Of a DNA stretch of 64,000 nucleotides, positions 19,311-28,759 are shown one piece after another (positions within the stretch are counted from its first letter, which is position 1; each line of letters opens with the position of its first letter). Location: positions 186,001 to 250,000 of the forward strand of contig NZ_JASJOU010000007.1 of NCBI RefSeq assembly GCF_030068605.1, read 5' to 3'. This DNA comes from Xanthocytophaga agilis. Its GTDB lineage: Bacteria; Bacteroidota; Bacteroidia; Cytophagales; 172606-1. The position numbers were made by a program, and so were the translations under genes. The notes beneath the pieces are model-generated. The model was not told the origin of the DNA. It did no database searches and was given only the letters and a program-made list of their open reading frames with translations.

Positions 19311-20150
19311 ATGTATTCATTTATTGAGTGGAATATCTCTCCTGAAATCTACACACTTACGGTTGGAGATCTGACATTACCCATTGCCTGGTATGGATTA
19401 TTGTTTGCGTCAGGGTTTATATTGGGTCAGCAGATTCTGTTTTATATTTTCAAAAAGGAGCAGAAGCCTGCCACTGATGTGCAGTCTCTGACTATTTATA
19501 TCAGTATTGCCACAATTATCGGAGCTCGGTTAGGACACTTTCTGTTCTATGAATGGCCTTTACTGCTATCTAATCCCACAGAATGGCTATTGGTTTTACT
19601 TATTCCACCCTTCCGGGGACTTGCCAGCCATGGAGCCACCCTTGCGATAATCGTAGCCATTTATCTATATGCAAAGAAAAAACCGGAGCAGCCCTTCTTA
19701 TGGGTAATGGACAGATTAATTATTCCTGTCACATTAGGATGTACTTTCATTCGAATTGGAAATTTGTTTAACTCTGAAATCTATGGTATTCCTACTACAC
19801 TTCCCTGGGGATTTGTATTTATACGAGAAACCGAGCCATCCTTATTACCACTTGTCCCACGTCATCCTACACAGATATACGAAGCACTATTTTATCTATC
19901 TCTGTTTGCAGGTACCTTTCTATTGTGGAGATACAAACGTCATGTATTGCCTTATGGCTTCATCTCAGGTCTGACATTGATACTGCTTTTTGGATTCCGA
20001 TTCTTTATTGAGTTCTTAAAAAACAACCAGACAGATTTTGAAAATAACCATATCCTGAACATGGGACAGATTTTAAGCATCCCTGCTATTATTACGGGTA
20101 TTGTTATTCTTTTTCTGATAAATCGTCATAAATCCTCTGTTTCTACTTAA
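19311..20150 (+). CDS. lgt: Prolipoprotein diacylglyceryl transferase
   Basis: A 279-residue polytopic inner-membrane enzyme that transfers diacylglycerol from phosphatidylglycerol to the lipobox cysteine of prolipoproteins. Conserved features are in place: GARLGHFLFY (71-80), the catalytic-region histidine in ASHGA (His107), the Lgt signature FIRIGNLFNSEIYG with Arg148 and Asn151, and HPTQIYEALFY. A late FRFFIEFLKNNQ supplies another conserved arginine. About seven helices are expected. It starts 20 bases after the 57-residue gene and may be co-transcribed with the sigma factor. Whether a second lgt exists elsewhere cannot be seen. Confidence 0.9.
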   Translation: MYSFIEWNISPEIYTLTVGDLTLPIAWYGLLFASGFILGQQILFYIFKKEQKPATDVQSLTIYISIATIIGARLGHFLFYEWPLLLSNPTEWLLVLLIPPFRGLASHGATLAIIVAIYLYAKKKPEQPFLWVMDRLIIPVTLGCTFIRIGNLFNSEIYGIPTTLPWGFVFIRETEPSLLPLVPRHPTQIYEALFYLSLFAGTFLLWRYKRHVLPYGFISGLTLILLFGFRFFIEFLKNNQTDFENNHILNMGQILSIPAIITGIVILFLINRHKSSVST

Positions 20151-20253
20151 GTTTCTGACTTGAATCATGGGTTCACGTCCTTTCGTATAAGATCTGTTTG
20201 ACATACTTTCATTTTTAGCTATCTTTCCTCTTTCAGATCTAACGTTGCTCACC

Positions 20254-22437
20254 ATGAAGACCTCCGAATCGATCAACCGACGCGCTTTTTTACAGCTTAC
20301 AGGAAGTACAGGCGCTATGCTAGCGCTTGGTTTTTCATTAACCGATTGTAAAGGCAAAGAAGCACAGGCAGCTTCCCAACTTACAAACCTGAGTGAAGAT
20401 GTTATAACAGGCAGAGAGTTAAATCCATTTATTATCATCAATTCAGATGGTAAAATAATTCTGATGGCACATAAACCGGAGATGGGCCAGGGTACCTGGC
20501 AATCCATGCCTTTAATTATAGCAGAAGAGCTGGAAGTTACCTTAGATCAGGTGCAGATTCGCATGGCAAAGGTTGAGAAAAAGTACGGTGATATGTCTGT
20601 AGGTGGTAGTTATAGTGTGCGGGGTTCATGGATGGATCTGCGTAAGGCAGGTGCAGCCGCTCGTGAAATGCTGACTCAGGCAGCGGCCAACACCTGGAAA
20701 GTACCAGTAAGTGAATGTTATGCGAAAGAGGCCAAGATTTATCATAAGTCTTCCAATAAAAGCTTACCTTATGGAGAGTTGGTGGAAGAAGCTTCCAAAC
20801 TGACGGTTCCGAAAGAACCCAAACTCAAAGATCCGAAAGATTTTAAACTGGTAGGTCAAAAGATTGCCCGTCCGGATATACCATTGAAAGTGAATGGCAC
20901 AGCTCAGTTTGGGATTGATGTCAAGATTCCGGGTATGCTGTATGTATCTGTATTGCGTTCTCCTGTATTTCACGGCACAGTAAAGAACATAGATGATACA
21001 GAAACCAAAAAAATTGCAGGAGTAAAACAAGTGATTCAGGCAGAGCGAAAACTCAATAATCATAAACTATATGGGGTTGCTGTACTGGCAGACAGCTATT
21101 GGGCAGCCCTGCAGGGTAAGAAAGCGCTTAAGGTAGAGTGGAATATAAAAGATGTAGACAAAGTCAATACAGACCAGCAATATACTCAGCTTCGTGAACT
21201 GACAAAAACAGAAGGAGTAACAGCACGAAAAGAGGGAGACTTTGCAGCAGGTTTTGCCAAAGCGTCTAAAAAAGTAGAAGCTATTTACGAGCTTCCCTTT
21301 GCAGCTCATGCACCAATGGAACCACAGAACTGTGTGGCTTGGGTACAGGGAAACAAAATAGATATATGGGCTCCAACCCAGATTCCGGACTCCGCTAAGA
21401 AAGAACTGGCAGAGTATCTGAAAATTCCGGAAGAGAATATTTCACTCAATATCACATTTCTTGGTGGAGGATTTGGCCGTCGGTTGTTCGCAGATGCAAT
21501 CATGGAAGCAGCCTATATTTCCAAACAGGCCAACGCTCCTGTTAAAGTATTATGGACAAGAGAGGATGATATGACAGGAGGCCCATTTCGCCCGGGAACT
21601 GTTAGTAGTTTCAAAGGAGGACTGGATGCCAGTGGCAAGGTGATTGCCTTGCAGCATAAAGTAGTAGCCCCTTCTATTATGGACAACATGTTTGGTAGCA
21701 AAGATCCCAAACAGCGACAAGACGATGGAGCGATGGAAGGCATTAAGGAGAGTAGTTATGAAATACCCAATAGTAGTTATCAGAACATTTTTGCAGAAAC
21801 GACTCTTCCTATTGGCTGGTGGCGGGCAGTGTACTCTACTACTACCGCGTTTGCTCACGAATGTTTTATTGACGAGCTAGCTCACACAGCAAAAAAAGAT
21901 CCGTTGGATTTTCGTGTTGGTATGATTCAGAAAAACCTTCGGATGAAATCTCTTTATACTTTTCTTCGGGATAAAAGTGGTTGGGACAAACCTCTTCCTA
22001 AGGGATGGGGCAAAGGTGTAGCAGCCTGGGAGTTTTTTGCAGGAAGAGCAGGCCATGTAGTTTTTGTCTCCAAAAAACCTACAGGTGGCCTTCAGATAGA
22101 AAAAGTTGTGGTAGCTATTGATTGTGGTACAGCAGTCAATCCGGATAATGTTAAGTCACAAGTAGAAGGAGCAACTGTCATGGCATTGATGGCTGCTCTC
22201 CGGGATTCCATTACATTTAAAGATGGAGTACCACAACAAACAAACTTTGATAATTATCGTATGATGCGTATGAGTGAAATACCTTCTATTGAGGTACATC
22301 TTGTTCCAAGTGTCGAGAAACCTGATGGTGTGGGTGAGCCGGGCTTACCTCCGCTTGCACCTGCTCTAGCCAATGCAGTATTTGCTGCCACAGGTAAACG
22401 CATCCGCAAACTGCCTTTCGATCTGGATACTGTCTAG
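20254..22437 (+). CDS. Tat-exported molybdopterin oxidoreductase large subunit (IorB type)
   Basis: A 727-residue molybdenum hydroxylase subunit like isoquinoline 1-oxidoreductase beta. It starts with a twin-arginine signal, NRRAFLQLTGSTGAMLALGF, which sends the folded cofactor protein to the periplasm. The aldehyde oxidase a/b-hammerhead region follows, with GTAQFGIDVKIPGMLYVSVLRSP-like sequence around residues 210-230. Cofactor-binding segments are AHAPMEPQN, FLGGGFGRRL and GVGEPGLPPLAP, whose glutamate (about 695) aligns with the catalytic base. The ATG at 20254 is preferred over the TTG at 20245. The usual [2Fe-2S] subunit gene is absent on both sides. A terminator follows. Confidence 0.88.
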   Translation: MKTSESINRRAFLQLTGSTGAMLALGFSLTDCKGKEAQAASQLTNLSEDVITGRELNPFIIINSDGKIILMAHKPEMGQGTWQSMPLIIAEELEVTLDQVQIRMAKVEKKYGDMSVGGSYSVRGSWMDLRKAGAAAREMLTQAAANTWKVPVSECYAKEAKIYHKSSNKSLPYGELVEEASKLTVPKEPKLKDPKDFKLVGQKIARPDIPLKVNGTAQFGIDVKIPGMLYVSVLRSPVFHGTVKNIDDTETKKIAGVKQVIQAERKLNNHKLYGVAVLADSYWAALQGKKALKVEWNIKDVDKVNTDQQYTQLRELTKTEGVTARKEGDFAAGFAKASKKVEAIYELPFAAHAPMEPQNCVAWVQGNKIDIWAPTQIPDSAKKELAEYLKIPEENISLNITFLGGGFGRRLFADAIMEAAYISKQANAPVKVLWTREDDMTGGPFRPGTVSSFKGGLDASGKVIALQHKVVAPSIMDNMFGSKDPKQRQDDGAMEGIKESSYEIPNSSYQNIFAETTLPIGWWRAVYSTTTAFAHECFIDELAHTAKKDPLDFRVGMIQKNLRMKSLYTFLRDKSGWDKPLPKGWGKGVAAWEFFAGRAGHVVFVSKKPTGGLQIEKVVVAIDCGTAVNPDNVKSQVEGATVMALMAALRDSITFKDGVPQQTNFDNYRMMRMSEIPSIEVHLVPSVEKPDGVGEPGLPPLAPALANAVFAATGKRIRKLPFDLDTV

Positions 22438-22466
22438 AAAATACCCAAAAGCTATTCATGATTTTC

Positions 22467-22498
22467 TGGCTTGTGTCTTCAAAAGAAGACACAAGCCA
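22467..22498 (+). terminator. Terminator after the molybdopterin enzyme gene
   Basis: A perfect 14-bp stem, TGGCTTGTGTCTTC (22467-22480) with GAAGACACAAGCCA (22485-22498), has an AAAA loop and is followed by TTTATTTT. It begins 29 bases after the stop codon. Confidence 0.88.
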
Positions 22499-22550
22499 TT
22501 TATTTTGGCTGTCAGATTATCTATTTATACATTCTATTCTTTTTATACAT

Positions 22551-23234
22551 ATGATTCGCCTTATTGATCGGGATATAATACTTCGTCAACCTACTATAGG
22601 ATATACGATCAGTTCTGTACAGCAACTATATTATACCAATTTTTTAGAAGATGAACTCACACCAGAAGAACTTGCGTCCAGAATAGAACCTCTGGATCAT
22701 AGAAAGTCATCTATCAAACCTATATTTAGCCATACCACTCTACTTTATCATCCGTCTACCAACGAAGCTGAGTATCCTGCACTTTTCAGCGAGGCCTTCA
22801 GACAGGCTCTCGAAAAGACAAATATTCAGTCGCTGTATTGTCTGACTGATACTAAACGTTCTGTTTTCGGAAATCTCTCCAATACGTATGCGCCTCTGAA
22901 AAAAGCCTATAAGGCACTCAAGCAGATTACAGGAAATGATAGTACATATCAGGGAGGATTTGAAATAACGTTGGACTCGATTAATGAATTTATATCTATT
23001 CTGTTCTGGATAGCTCGCTGTGATACTCTCTCCTTTTCTCTAACCTCTGATGATGATTCTTTTGTAGCAGAATTTTGTAAGTATGGCAATCTGCATATTA
23101 CTTTCTATCAGGAGACGGCCTTTACTAATCTATTATCCCATTTTCTAGCTTATGGATTACAGGAGTGGAATGAGCAAGAATATAACAGGTTTGGCTCATC
23201 CAGTGCTATTAAAGGACGCAGAATTAAAATATAG
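22551..23234 (+). CDS. Hypothetical cytoplasmic protein
   Basis: 227 residues starting at the ATG at 22551 (MIRLIDRDIILRQP). The open frame begins at 22458, but that part would be translated from the terminator hairpin and is unlikely. No signal peptide, membrane helix or recognised motif is seen. Composition is mixed alpha/beta with aromatic residues in the C-terminal half (FISILFWIARCDTLSFSLTSDDDSF). It may be a small immunity-like or SMI1/KNR4-unrelated protein; I cannot assign a family. It is a single-gene unit. Confidence 0.6.
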   Translation: MIRLIDRDIILRQPTIGYTISSVQQLYYTNFLEDELTPEELASRIEPLDHRKSSIKPIFSHTTLLYHPSTNEAEYPALFSEAFRQALEKTNIQSLYCLTDTKRSVFGNLSNTYAPLKKAYKALKQITGNDSTYQGGFEITLDSINEFISILFWIARCDTLSFSLTSDDDSFVAEFCKYGNLHITFYQETAFTNLLSHFLAYGLQEWNEQEYNRFGSSSAIKGRRIKI

Positions 23235-23402
23235 TAGAAAGCAGGCAATTAATTCCTTTCTCCAATTTTAATTTGTCTAGGTGCCACAATATAAATAGGT
23301 AAAGATAAATTTCTCCCCATGATATTATATCTCACACTTCCGCCCGTTTATACACTATAAATCCAAACCTTCCTTATTATAACTCTATTTTTGACATAAC
23401 CC

Positions 23403-24503
23403 ATGAACAAACCTCTATTCATTATTTTCTATTTTCTGCTCTCTTTGCCCTTATATTCTCAGGCAAAGCTCGATACTCTTCTGCCTGTAAGAGGTTTTTG
23501 TATTGGAGCCCCTCAACCCAAAGATGTGGATCGGTTTATAAAATTTATCAATGAAGAACTAGCTCCCCGAAAAGTTAACACACTCATTCTACGAGTTGAC
23601 TTCAACTACCAATATGAAAGTCATCCGGAGCTCAGAGATAGCATTGCACTTTCAAAGAAAGAGGTAAAGAAACTGGTAGCTGCCTGCCGAAAGAACAGCA
23701 TTAATATTATTCCTCAGATCAATTTATTAGGTCATCAGTCATGGGCAAACACAACGCATAATCTGCTAAAGAAATATCCTGAGTTTGACGAAACACCACA
23801 TGTTCAGATGCCAGCAAAATACCAATGGCCTAATCCAGATGGATTGTATTGCAAAAGCTATTGCCCGTTACATCCAACAGTTCATAATGTAGTGTTTGAT
23901 ATAGTAGATGAAATGTGTGATGTATTTGGCTCCAATGCCTTTCATGCAGGTATGGATGAAGTGTTCTACCTGGGAGATGACAAATGTCCTCGTTGTGCAG
24001 GTCGTGACAAGGCAGAACTCTTCGCAGGAGAGGTACGAACCATACGGGATCATTTGGCACAGAAAAACCGTAAGCTCTGGATCTGGGGAGATCGTTTACT
24101 GGATGGCAAAACTACCGGACTGGGAATGTGGGAAGCCAGTTACAATAACACCTACCGGGCTATCGATTTGATACCAAAAGATGTTATGATCTGCGACTGG
24201 CATTATGAACGCCCGGATCAAACACCCGTATTGTTTGCAATGAAAGGGCTTCAGGTTATTACCTGCCCATGGAGAATGCCTAAGTTTGCCGTATTGCAGA
24301 CACAGGATATGGTACGGTTCCGGGCATCCTCTACACCGGAAATGAAAGATCGGTATCAGGGCATGATGCAAACTGTATGGTCAAGTGCGGGCCAGTTTCT
24401 GGATGAATATTACGGACAAGCTACCAACTCCAATGCTAATGGAAATACAGCTTCCAATTGTTTCAGAACTATGTACAACGAAATCACGCAACTAGGAAAA
24501 TGA
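23403..24503 (+). CDS. Exported GH20-type glycoside hydrolase
   Basis: A 366-residue protein with a signal peptide (MNKPLFIIFYFLLSLPLYSQ) and a single TIM-barrel catalytic domain of the beta-N-acetylhexosaminidase family. The catalytic pair Asp185-Glu186 sits in FHAGMDEVFYLG, preceded by the barrel strands NTLILRVDFNY and INIIPQINLLGHQSW and followed by KLWIWGDRL. It lacks the N-terminal GH20b domain of classic enzymes. A CPRC pair (C195, C198) follows the active site. Its stop overlaps the next start by ATGA, so it forms a coupled pair with the DUF5009 membrane protein. It likely acts on N-acetylglucosamine-containing glycans in the periplasm. Confidence 0.85.
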   Translation: MNKPLFIIFYFLLSLPLYSQAKLDTLLPVRGFCIGAPQPKDVDRFIKFINEELAPRKVNTLILRVDFNYQYESHPELRDSIALSKKEVKKLVAACRKNSINIIPQINLLGHQSWANTTHNLLKKYPEFDETPHVQMPAKYQWPNPDGLYCKSYCPLHPTVHNVVFDIVDEMCDVFGSNAFHAGMDEVFYLGDDKCPRCAGRDKAELFAGEVRTIRDHLAQKNRKLWIWGDRLLDGKTTGLGMWEASYNNTYRAIDLIPKDVMICDWHYERPDQTPVLFAMKGLQVITCPWRMPKFAVLQTQDMVRFRASSTPEMKDRYQGMMQTVWSSAGQFLDEYYGQATNSNANGNTASNCFRTMYNEITQLGK

Positions 24504-25699
24504 AAGTAACAAACATGCGTGTATTATCTATTGACGTATTCAGAGCACTAACCATGCTGCTTATGATCTTTGTCAATGACTTCTGGACTTTAAAAGACAT
24601 TCCTCAATGGTTGGAACATTCACAGGCAGATGTAGATTTCTTGGGGCTATCCGATGTTGTATTTCCTTGTTTTCTGGTAATTGTCGGTATGTCCATCCCT
24701 TTTGCAATTCAGAACCGGATAAGCAAAGGGGATTCCAACTTTCAATTGATTAAACACATTGTGATCCGTTCTATTGCCTTGCTTGTAATGGGTGTATTCA
24801 CAGTCAATAGCCCTGATCTGAATCCGGAAGCTACAGGTATGCGTCAGGAATATTATATCATTCTGATGATTCTGGGTTTCTTTCTGATCTGGAATGTATA
24901 TCCCAAATCAACAGACTGGAAAAAATACCTGTTCATAGCCTTACAGGTTATCGGAGTTTGTCTGCTGGTCTGGTTAGCAATAATTTTTCGGGGCAACGCA
25001 GATAATCAGATTGTTGGGTTTCGGACTCAATGGTGGGGCATTCTGGGATTAATTGGCTGGGCCTATCTAGGTAGTGCTATTATTTATGTATTCATATGGC
25101 GCAAACCTATACTCATTCCTGTAGTATGGGGATTGTTTACATTACTGAATATTGCCGATCATGCACACTGGCTGGAAGCAGCACATCTGAGTGATGTATT
25201 TGGCTGGATACCTGGAACTGGTGCTTTCCATTGCTTTACCTTTGCAGGTATAACTGCAACCCTTCTGCTTGAAAAATATTATTCCAGTGCAGAAAATAAA
25301 AAATTATTGATTATTTATCCAATAATCGGAGCTGTACTTATTGTTCTGGGACTTATTTTCAGACAATTTTCTATTATCATCTCCAAAATTCACGCAACTC
25401 CTACCTGGATCTTCCTATGTAGTGGTATTGCTTTTCTTTTTTACACTATAATCTATTGGCTGGTAGACTTAAAGAAGAAAGCTAATTGGTTTGATATTAT
25501 TAAACCAGCAGGAACGAGTACCCTAACCTGCTATCTGATTCCCTATTGGTACTATGCCATAGCAGCACTATACGGCTTTGTGATTCCAATTGCCTTCAAA
25601 ACAGGAGCCTTAGGTTTGATCAAATCCATGATTTATGCATTTATTATCATTGGAATTACTGCATTACTGGGCAAACTAAAAATAAAGCTGAAGATTTAA
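24500..25699 (+). CDS. DUF5009 / HGSNAT-like membrane protein
   Basis: A 399-residue polytopic inner-membrane protein with about ten helices. The first helix, RVLSIDVFRALTMLLMIFVND, and the loop DVVFPCFLVIVGMSIPFAI are the signature of DUF5009, related to the catalytic domain of heparan-alpha-glucosaminide N-acetyltransferase and NagX. Such proteins are thought to acetylate or otherwise handle amino sugars across the membrane. The start at 24500 overlaps the GH20 stop (ATGA); the open frame at 24458 is inside the GH20 gene. The pairing supports a joint role in hexosamine use. Confidence 0.87.
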   Translation: MKVTNMRVLSIDVFRALTMLLMIFVNDFWTLKDIPQWLEHSQADVDFLGLSDVVFPCFLVIVGMSIPFAIQNRISKGDSNFQLIKHIVIRSIALLVMGVFTVNSPDLNPEATGMRQEYYIILMILGFFLIWNVYPKSTDWKKYLFIALQVIGVCLLVWLAIIFRGNADNQIVGFRTQWWGILGLIGWAYLGSAIIYVFIWRKPILIPVVWGLFTLLNIADHAHWLEAAHLSDVFGWIPGTGAFHCFTFAGITATLLLEKYYSSAENKKLLIIYPIIGAVLIVLGLIFRQFSIIISKIHATPTWIFLCSGIAFLFYTIIYWLVDLKKKANWFDIIKPAGTSTLTCYLIPYWYYAIAALYGFVIPIAFKTGALGLIKSMIYAFIIIGITALLGKLKIKLKI

Positions 25700-25708
25700 T
25701 TCTCACAC

Positions 25709-25742
25709 AATGCCGGACCGCCATAAAGTCCAGTCCGGCATT
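25709..25742. terminator. Terminator between convergent genes
   Basis: AATGCCGGAC (25709-25718) and GTCCGGCATT (25733-25742) form a 10-bp stem with a 14-base loop, followed on the plus strand by TACTTATTTTT. It lies between the DUF5009 gene and the convergent decarboxylase gene. Confidence 0.75.
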
Positions 25743-25744
25743 AC

Positions 25745-26485
25745 TTATTTTTCCGCTTCTATAGGTTTATTCAAATCTATATGCTGCAGTATAGCAGGAT
25801 CTGCCAGATCGGCTGTAAAACTTCTGGTATAGTCCAGTTCAATCTCAACATTCCCAATCACACAATCCTGTACATGTCCACCCGTTGTGCGGGCCTGATC
25901 GATAAAATGAAAGTGATAGGTCGGGCTATTTAATACAGCTGCTGATTCTGGTGTAAAAAAGCCAACAATAGTACCTTTCATTTTCGTATGTGTAAACTCA
26001 CTTACAGGTACTTGTTCAATAGGTTTATAGGGTTTTTCCTGTTTGTGATAACTGGTAAAGGTAATAGAGGCAAACTCTCCACTTATTTTTATAGCAGCAA
26101 ACGTATTCTTTACAATCAGCGAGTCCAAATACTGTTCCAGCTCCTTTAGCGAAAATGCCTTATTTATCTTTACTTGTTTGTCTGTTTTGAAAAACTTGAT
26201 AGCAGAAAAAGCAATTTTAGCCTGATCAGGCATTACCTTCGCTTTGCCATCAGCAGGAATGGAATAAGCTACTCCATCCAGAATAACCAATTCACTAGCT
26301 ACCTTTTCTTCGCTTCCCAAGCCAAAATCACCATAAGATTTTAACTCTTTGGCAGTAGTCACACCATCATACTGCCCCAAACGAATGGCCCGATTCAATG
26401 AAATATAATGTATGCTATCAGGCTTATCTGCAGAAATAGTTGCTGAGATCATAGTGATCAGAAGTAAAGGGATGATTCGAATCAT
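25745..26485 (-). CDS. Acetolactate decarboxylase with signal peptide
   Basis: A 246-residue enzyme that converts 2-acetolactate to acetoin. The family features are clear: GDFGLGSEEKVASELVILDG, IPADG, TIVGFFTPES, then HFHFIDQARTTGGH. The three zinc ligands His191, His193 and His204 have the spacing known for this family (2 and 11 residues). The N-terminus MIRIIPLLLITMISATISA is a signal peptide, so the protein is probably periplasmic, unlike the usual cytoplasmic enzyme of the budA/alsD pathway. No acetolactate synthase gene is adjacent. Confidence 0.88.
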   Translation of the reverse strand: MIRIIPLLLITMISATISADKPDSIHYISLNRAIRLGQYDGVTTAKELKSYGDFGLGSEEKVASELVILDGVAYSIPADGKAKVMPDQAKIAFSAIKFFKTDKQVKINKAFSLKELEQYLDSLIVKNTFAAIKISGEFASITFTSYHKQEKPYKPIEQVPVSEFTHTKMKGTIVGFFTPESAAVLNSPTYHFHFIDQARTTGGHVQDCVIGNVEIELDYTRSFTADLADPAILQHIDLNKPIEAEK

Positions 26486-26613
26486 AATACATAAGTTTTA
26501 TACCGTAGTGCATCCAAACCAACTAAAAAACCAGACCAGCTAATTCACTTTTCCATAATAAATAGCAGAAGTATTCTACACCCGATAAGGAATGATATAT
26601 TTGTGATACGCCT

Positions 26614-27419
26614 ATGAAAACTCAAAACTCACTATACAAACGAATCAGACTCTCAACACTGGATAATCTGGAGTTATTGATAGCAAAAGAATATACAGAT
26701 AGTTTTCCAGCCCACAGCCATAATACCTTCTGTCTGTCTTTGATTGATCAGGGCACTTTCAGTGAAAACAATATATTGGCAACACCCGGCACTATTCATC
26801 TCACACCTCCGGATAAGTTACATACGAATGAACTTGTACATGAATCAGGTTATTCATTCAAAACTTTTTACATAAGTCCGGATCTGTTAAAATCACTCCA
26901 TGCATCTCAACCCATTTATTTTGAGATGTCTGTAATATCAGATCCGGAGCTATACAATTCATTCCAAGAAATCGTACAAGATTTTGGGAATCAATCACCT
27001 GCACCTATAGGTGCACTACAGGAAATAGTAAAAAAGCTCCTTATCAGATACGCAGTGGACAAACCAGAAGAAGAAAAGTATGAATCTGCCACAATAGTCA
27101 GAGAATTACAGATGTATATCCATGAACATCTTGAGGAAAAAATTTCTCTGGAGCTTTTAGCTTGTAGGGCAAGGCTTGGGAAATTCAAGCTGTTACGCTT
27201 ATTTCAGAAATATACAGGTCTGTCCCTATTGCTTATATTATTCTTCAGCGTATTGAAAAAGCCAAATCACTGTTAAAAAGTGGCTACCCTGTGGTAGAAG
27301 CTGCATTGGAAACAGGATTCTATGATCAGAGTCATTTCACCAGTTATTTCAAATACTATGTTGGCGTCCCTCCTGTGACATATCAGAATGCCTGCAATAT
27401 TTTACAAGACCAGAAATAG
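26614..27419 (+). pseudogene. AraC family regulator broken by one-base deletion
   Basis: The frame from 26614 codes for an AraC-type protein with an N-terminal cupin sensor (SFPAHSHNTFCLSLIDQGTF) and the first helix-turn-helix (LELLACRARLGKFKLLRLFQKYTG), but it runs into unrelated sequence after the CCC at 27224-27226 and stops at 27276. The next frame continues exactly with the missing half: PIAYIILQRIEKAKSLLKSG, then VVEAALETGFYDQSHFTSYF, ending at 27419. One added C would give an intact 268-residue protein. It may be a real inactivation or a homopolymer read error. Confidence 0.88.
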
Positions 27420-27453
27420 AAAGATTTATTTCTTTGTACAAATTTCTATTTCT

Positions 27454-28617
27454 ATGCGAATAAACTTTCTGACACTGTTTTTTTCTGCTTTTATAGTAGT
27501 ATGCTGTAAATCAGCAAAGAAAACTTCTGTTCCTACTATTGCCCAGCTTGAAGCACAGCTCAAGAATATAGAATCGCACTCTGCTCTACCAGGATTTGCT
27601 GTAGCTATCGTAAATCAGGATGGTGTTGTCTATCAAAAAGGATTTGGCTATGCCAATCTGGAGAAGAAGATTCCTTATACTCCAGAGACTATTCAACCAG
27701 TTGGTTCTGTGAGCAAAACATTTATTGCGCTAGCAATACAGAAAGCCATTGAACAAGGGCACTTTACACTGGAAACAAAGATCAATGATATTCTTCCCTT
27801 CCCTGTCAACCATCCTAAATTCCCTGAGAAAGCTATTACAATCAGGCAATTGGTGACCCATACTTCCGGAATTCTGGATAACGAAGCCGGATACCAGAAA
27901 GCCTATCAAAATGAAAAAAAGCCTACTATTTCCTTAAAAGAATATCTGATTAGTTATCTTACTCCAAAAGGCACTTTATACACATCTGAAAACTTCAGTA
28001 ATCAGGAACCTGGTATAGAGTACAACTACACTAATATTGGTTCAGCGCTAGGAGCTTATCTGATAGAGGCCAAAACCAATATCTCCTATGCAGAGTATGT
28101 AAGGCAATACATTTTACAACCCTTACATATGCAGGACTCCCATTGGTTTTATGACCCCATCAAAGCAGATCAGTATGCATTGTTATATAACCATGTAAAT
28201 AAACCCTATGACTTTTACTCATTAGTAACTTATCCGGACGGAGGTTTACGAACATCCTGTCACGATCTGTCTTTGTATCTGATTGAAATGATCAAAGGAT
28301 ATACCCAACAAGGTTCGCTGCTAACAGGAAAATCATACCAGTATATGTTTAGCCCCCAATTTGAACCAACTAACATACCAGCAGGATTTCCTGAAAAGTA
28401 CACCAATCAAAGTATGTTCTGGACGATCAATCGTGCTGGGAGAATTATGCATACGGGAGGAGATCCGGGTTTATCCGCTTTCATATCTTTTGATCCTCAA
28501 AAACAAACAGGACGGATTTTATTGATAAATACAGAAGTGGAAGAGAATGAGAAAGCTGTGCAGCAAATCAAGGAGATTACAGAGATTCTGCAAAATGTTG
28601 AATCCCATCTTAACTAA
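27454..28617 (+). CDS. Serine hydrolase, class C beta-lactamase fold, lipoprotein
   Basis: 387 residues from the ATG at 27454; the open frame starts at 27388 inside the AraC remnant. The signal peptide MRINFLTLFFSAFIVVCC gives a lipid-anchored protein. Active-site motifs of the penicillin-binding-protein-like family are present: SxxK (Ser85-Val-Ser-Lys88), the YxN-type motif in EYNYTN, and the HTGG triad near residue 325. Members are D-peptidases, esterases or beta-lactamases, and sequence alone does not separate these. It may once have been governed by the adjacent AraC gene. Confidence 0.87.
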   Translation: MRINFLTLFFSAFIVVCCKSAKKTSVPTIAQLEAQLKNIESHSALPGFAVAIVNQDGVVYQKGFGYANLEKKIPYTPETIQPVGSVSKTFIALAIQKAIEQGHFTLETKINDILPFPVNHPKFPEKAITIRQLVTHTSGILDNEAGYQKAYQNEKKPTISLKEYLISYLTPKGTLYTSENFSNQEPGIEYNYTNIGSALGAYLIEAKTNISYAEYVRQYILQPLHMQDSHWFYDPIKADQYALLYNHVNKPYDFYSLVTYPDGGLRTSCHDLSLYLIEMIKGYTQQGSLLTGKSYQYMFSPQFEPTNIPAGFPEKYTNQSMFWTINRAGRIMHTGGDPGLSAFISFDPQKQTGRILLINTEVEENEKAVQQIKEITEILQNVESHLN

Positions 28618-28759
28618 TCATTTTAACACAAAGTATCTGTTTCTGGCTTTATCAGAACTTCAGCACAACATATAAGACAAATGCATCACTGAAAAATTAA
28701 TATTCTCATAATACCAGACTATGTAGATTTGGCTATTCATTGTTAACATTTATTTTGTT

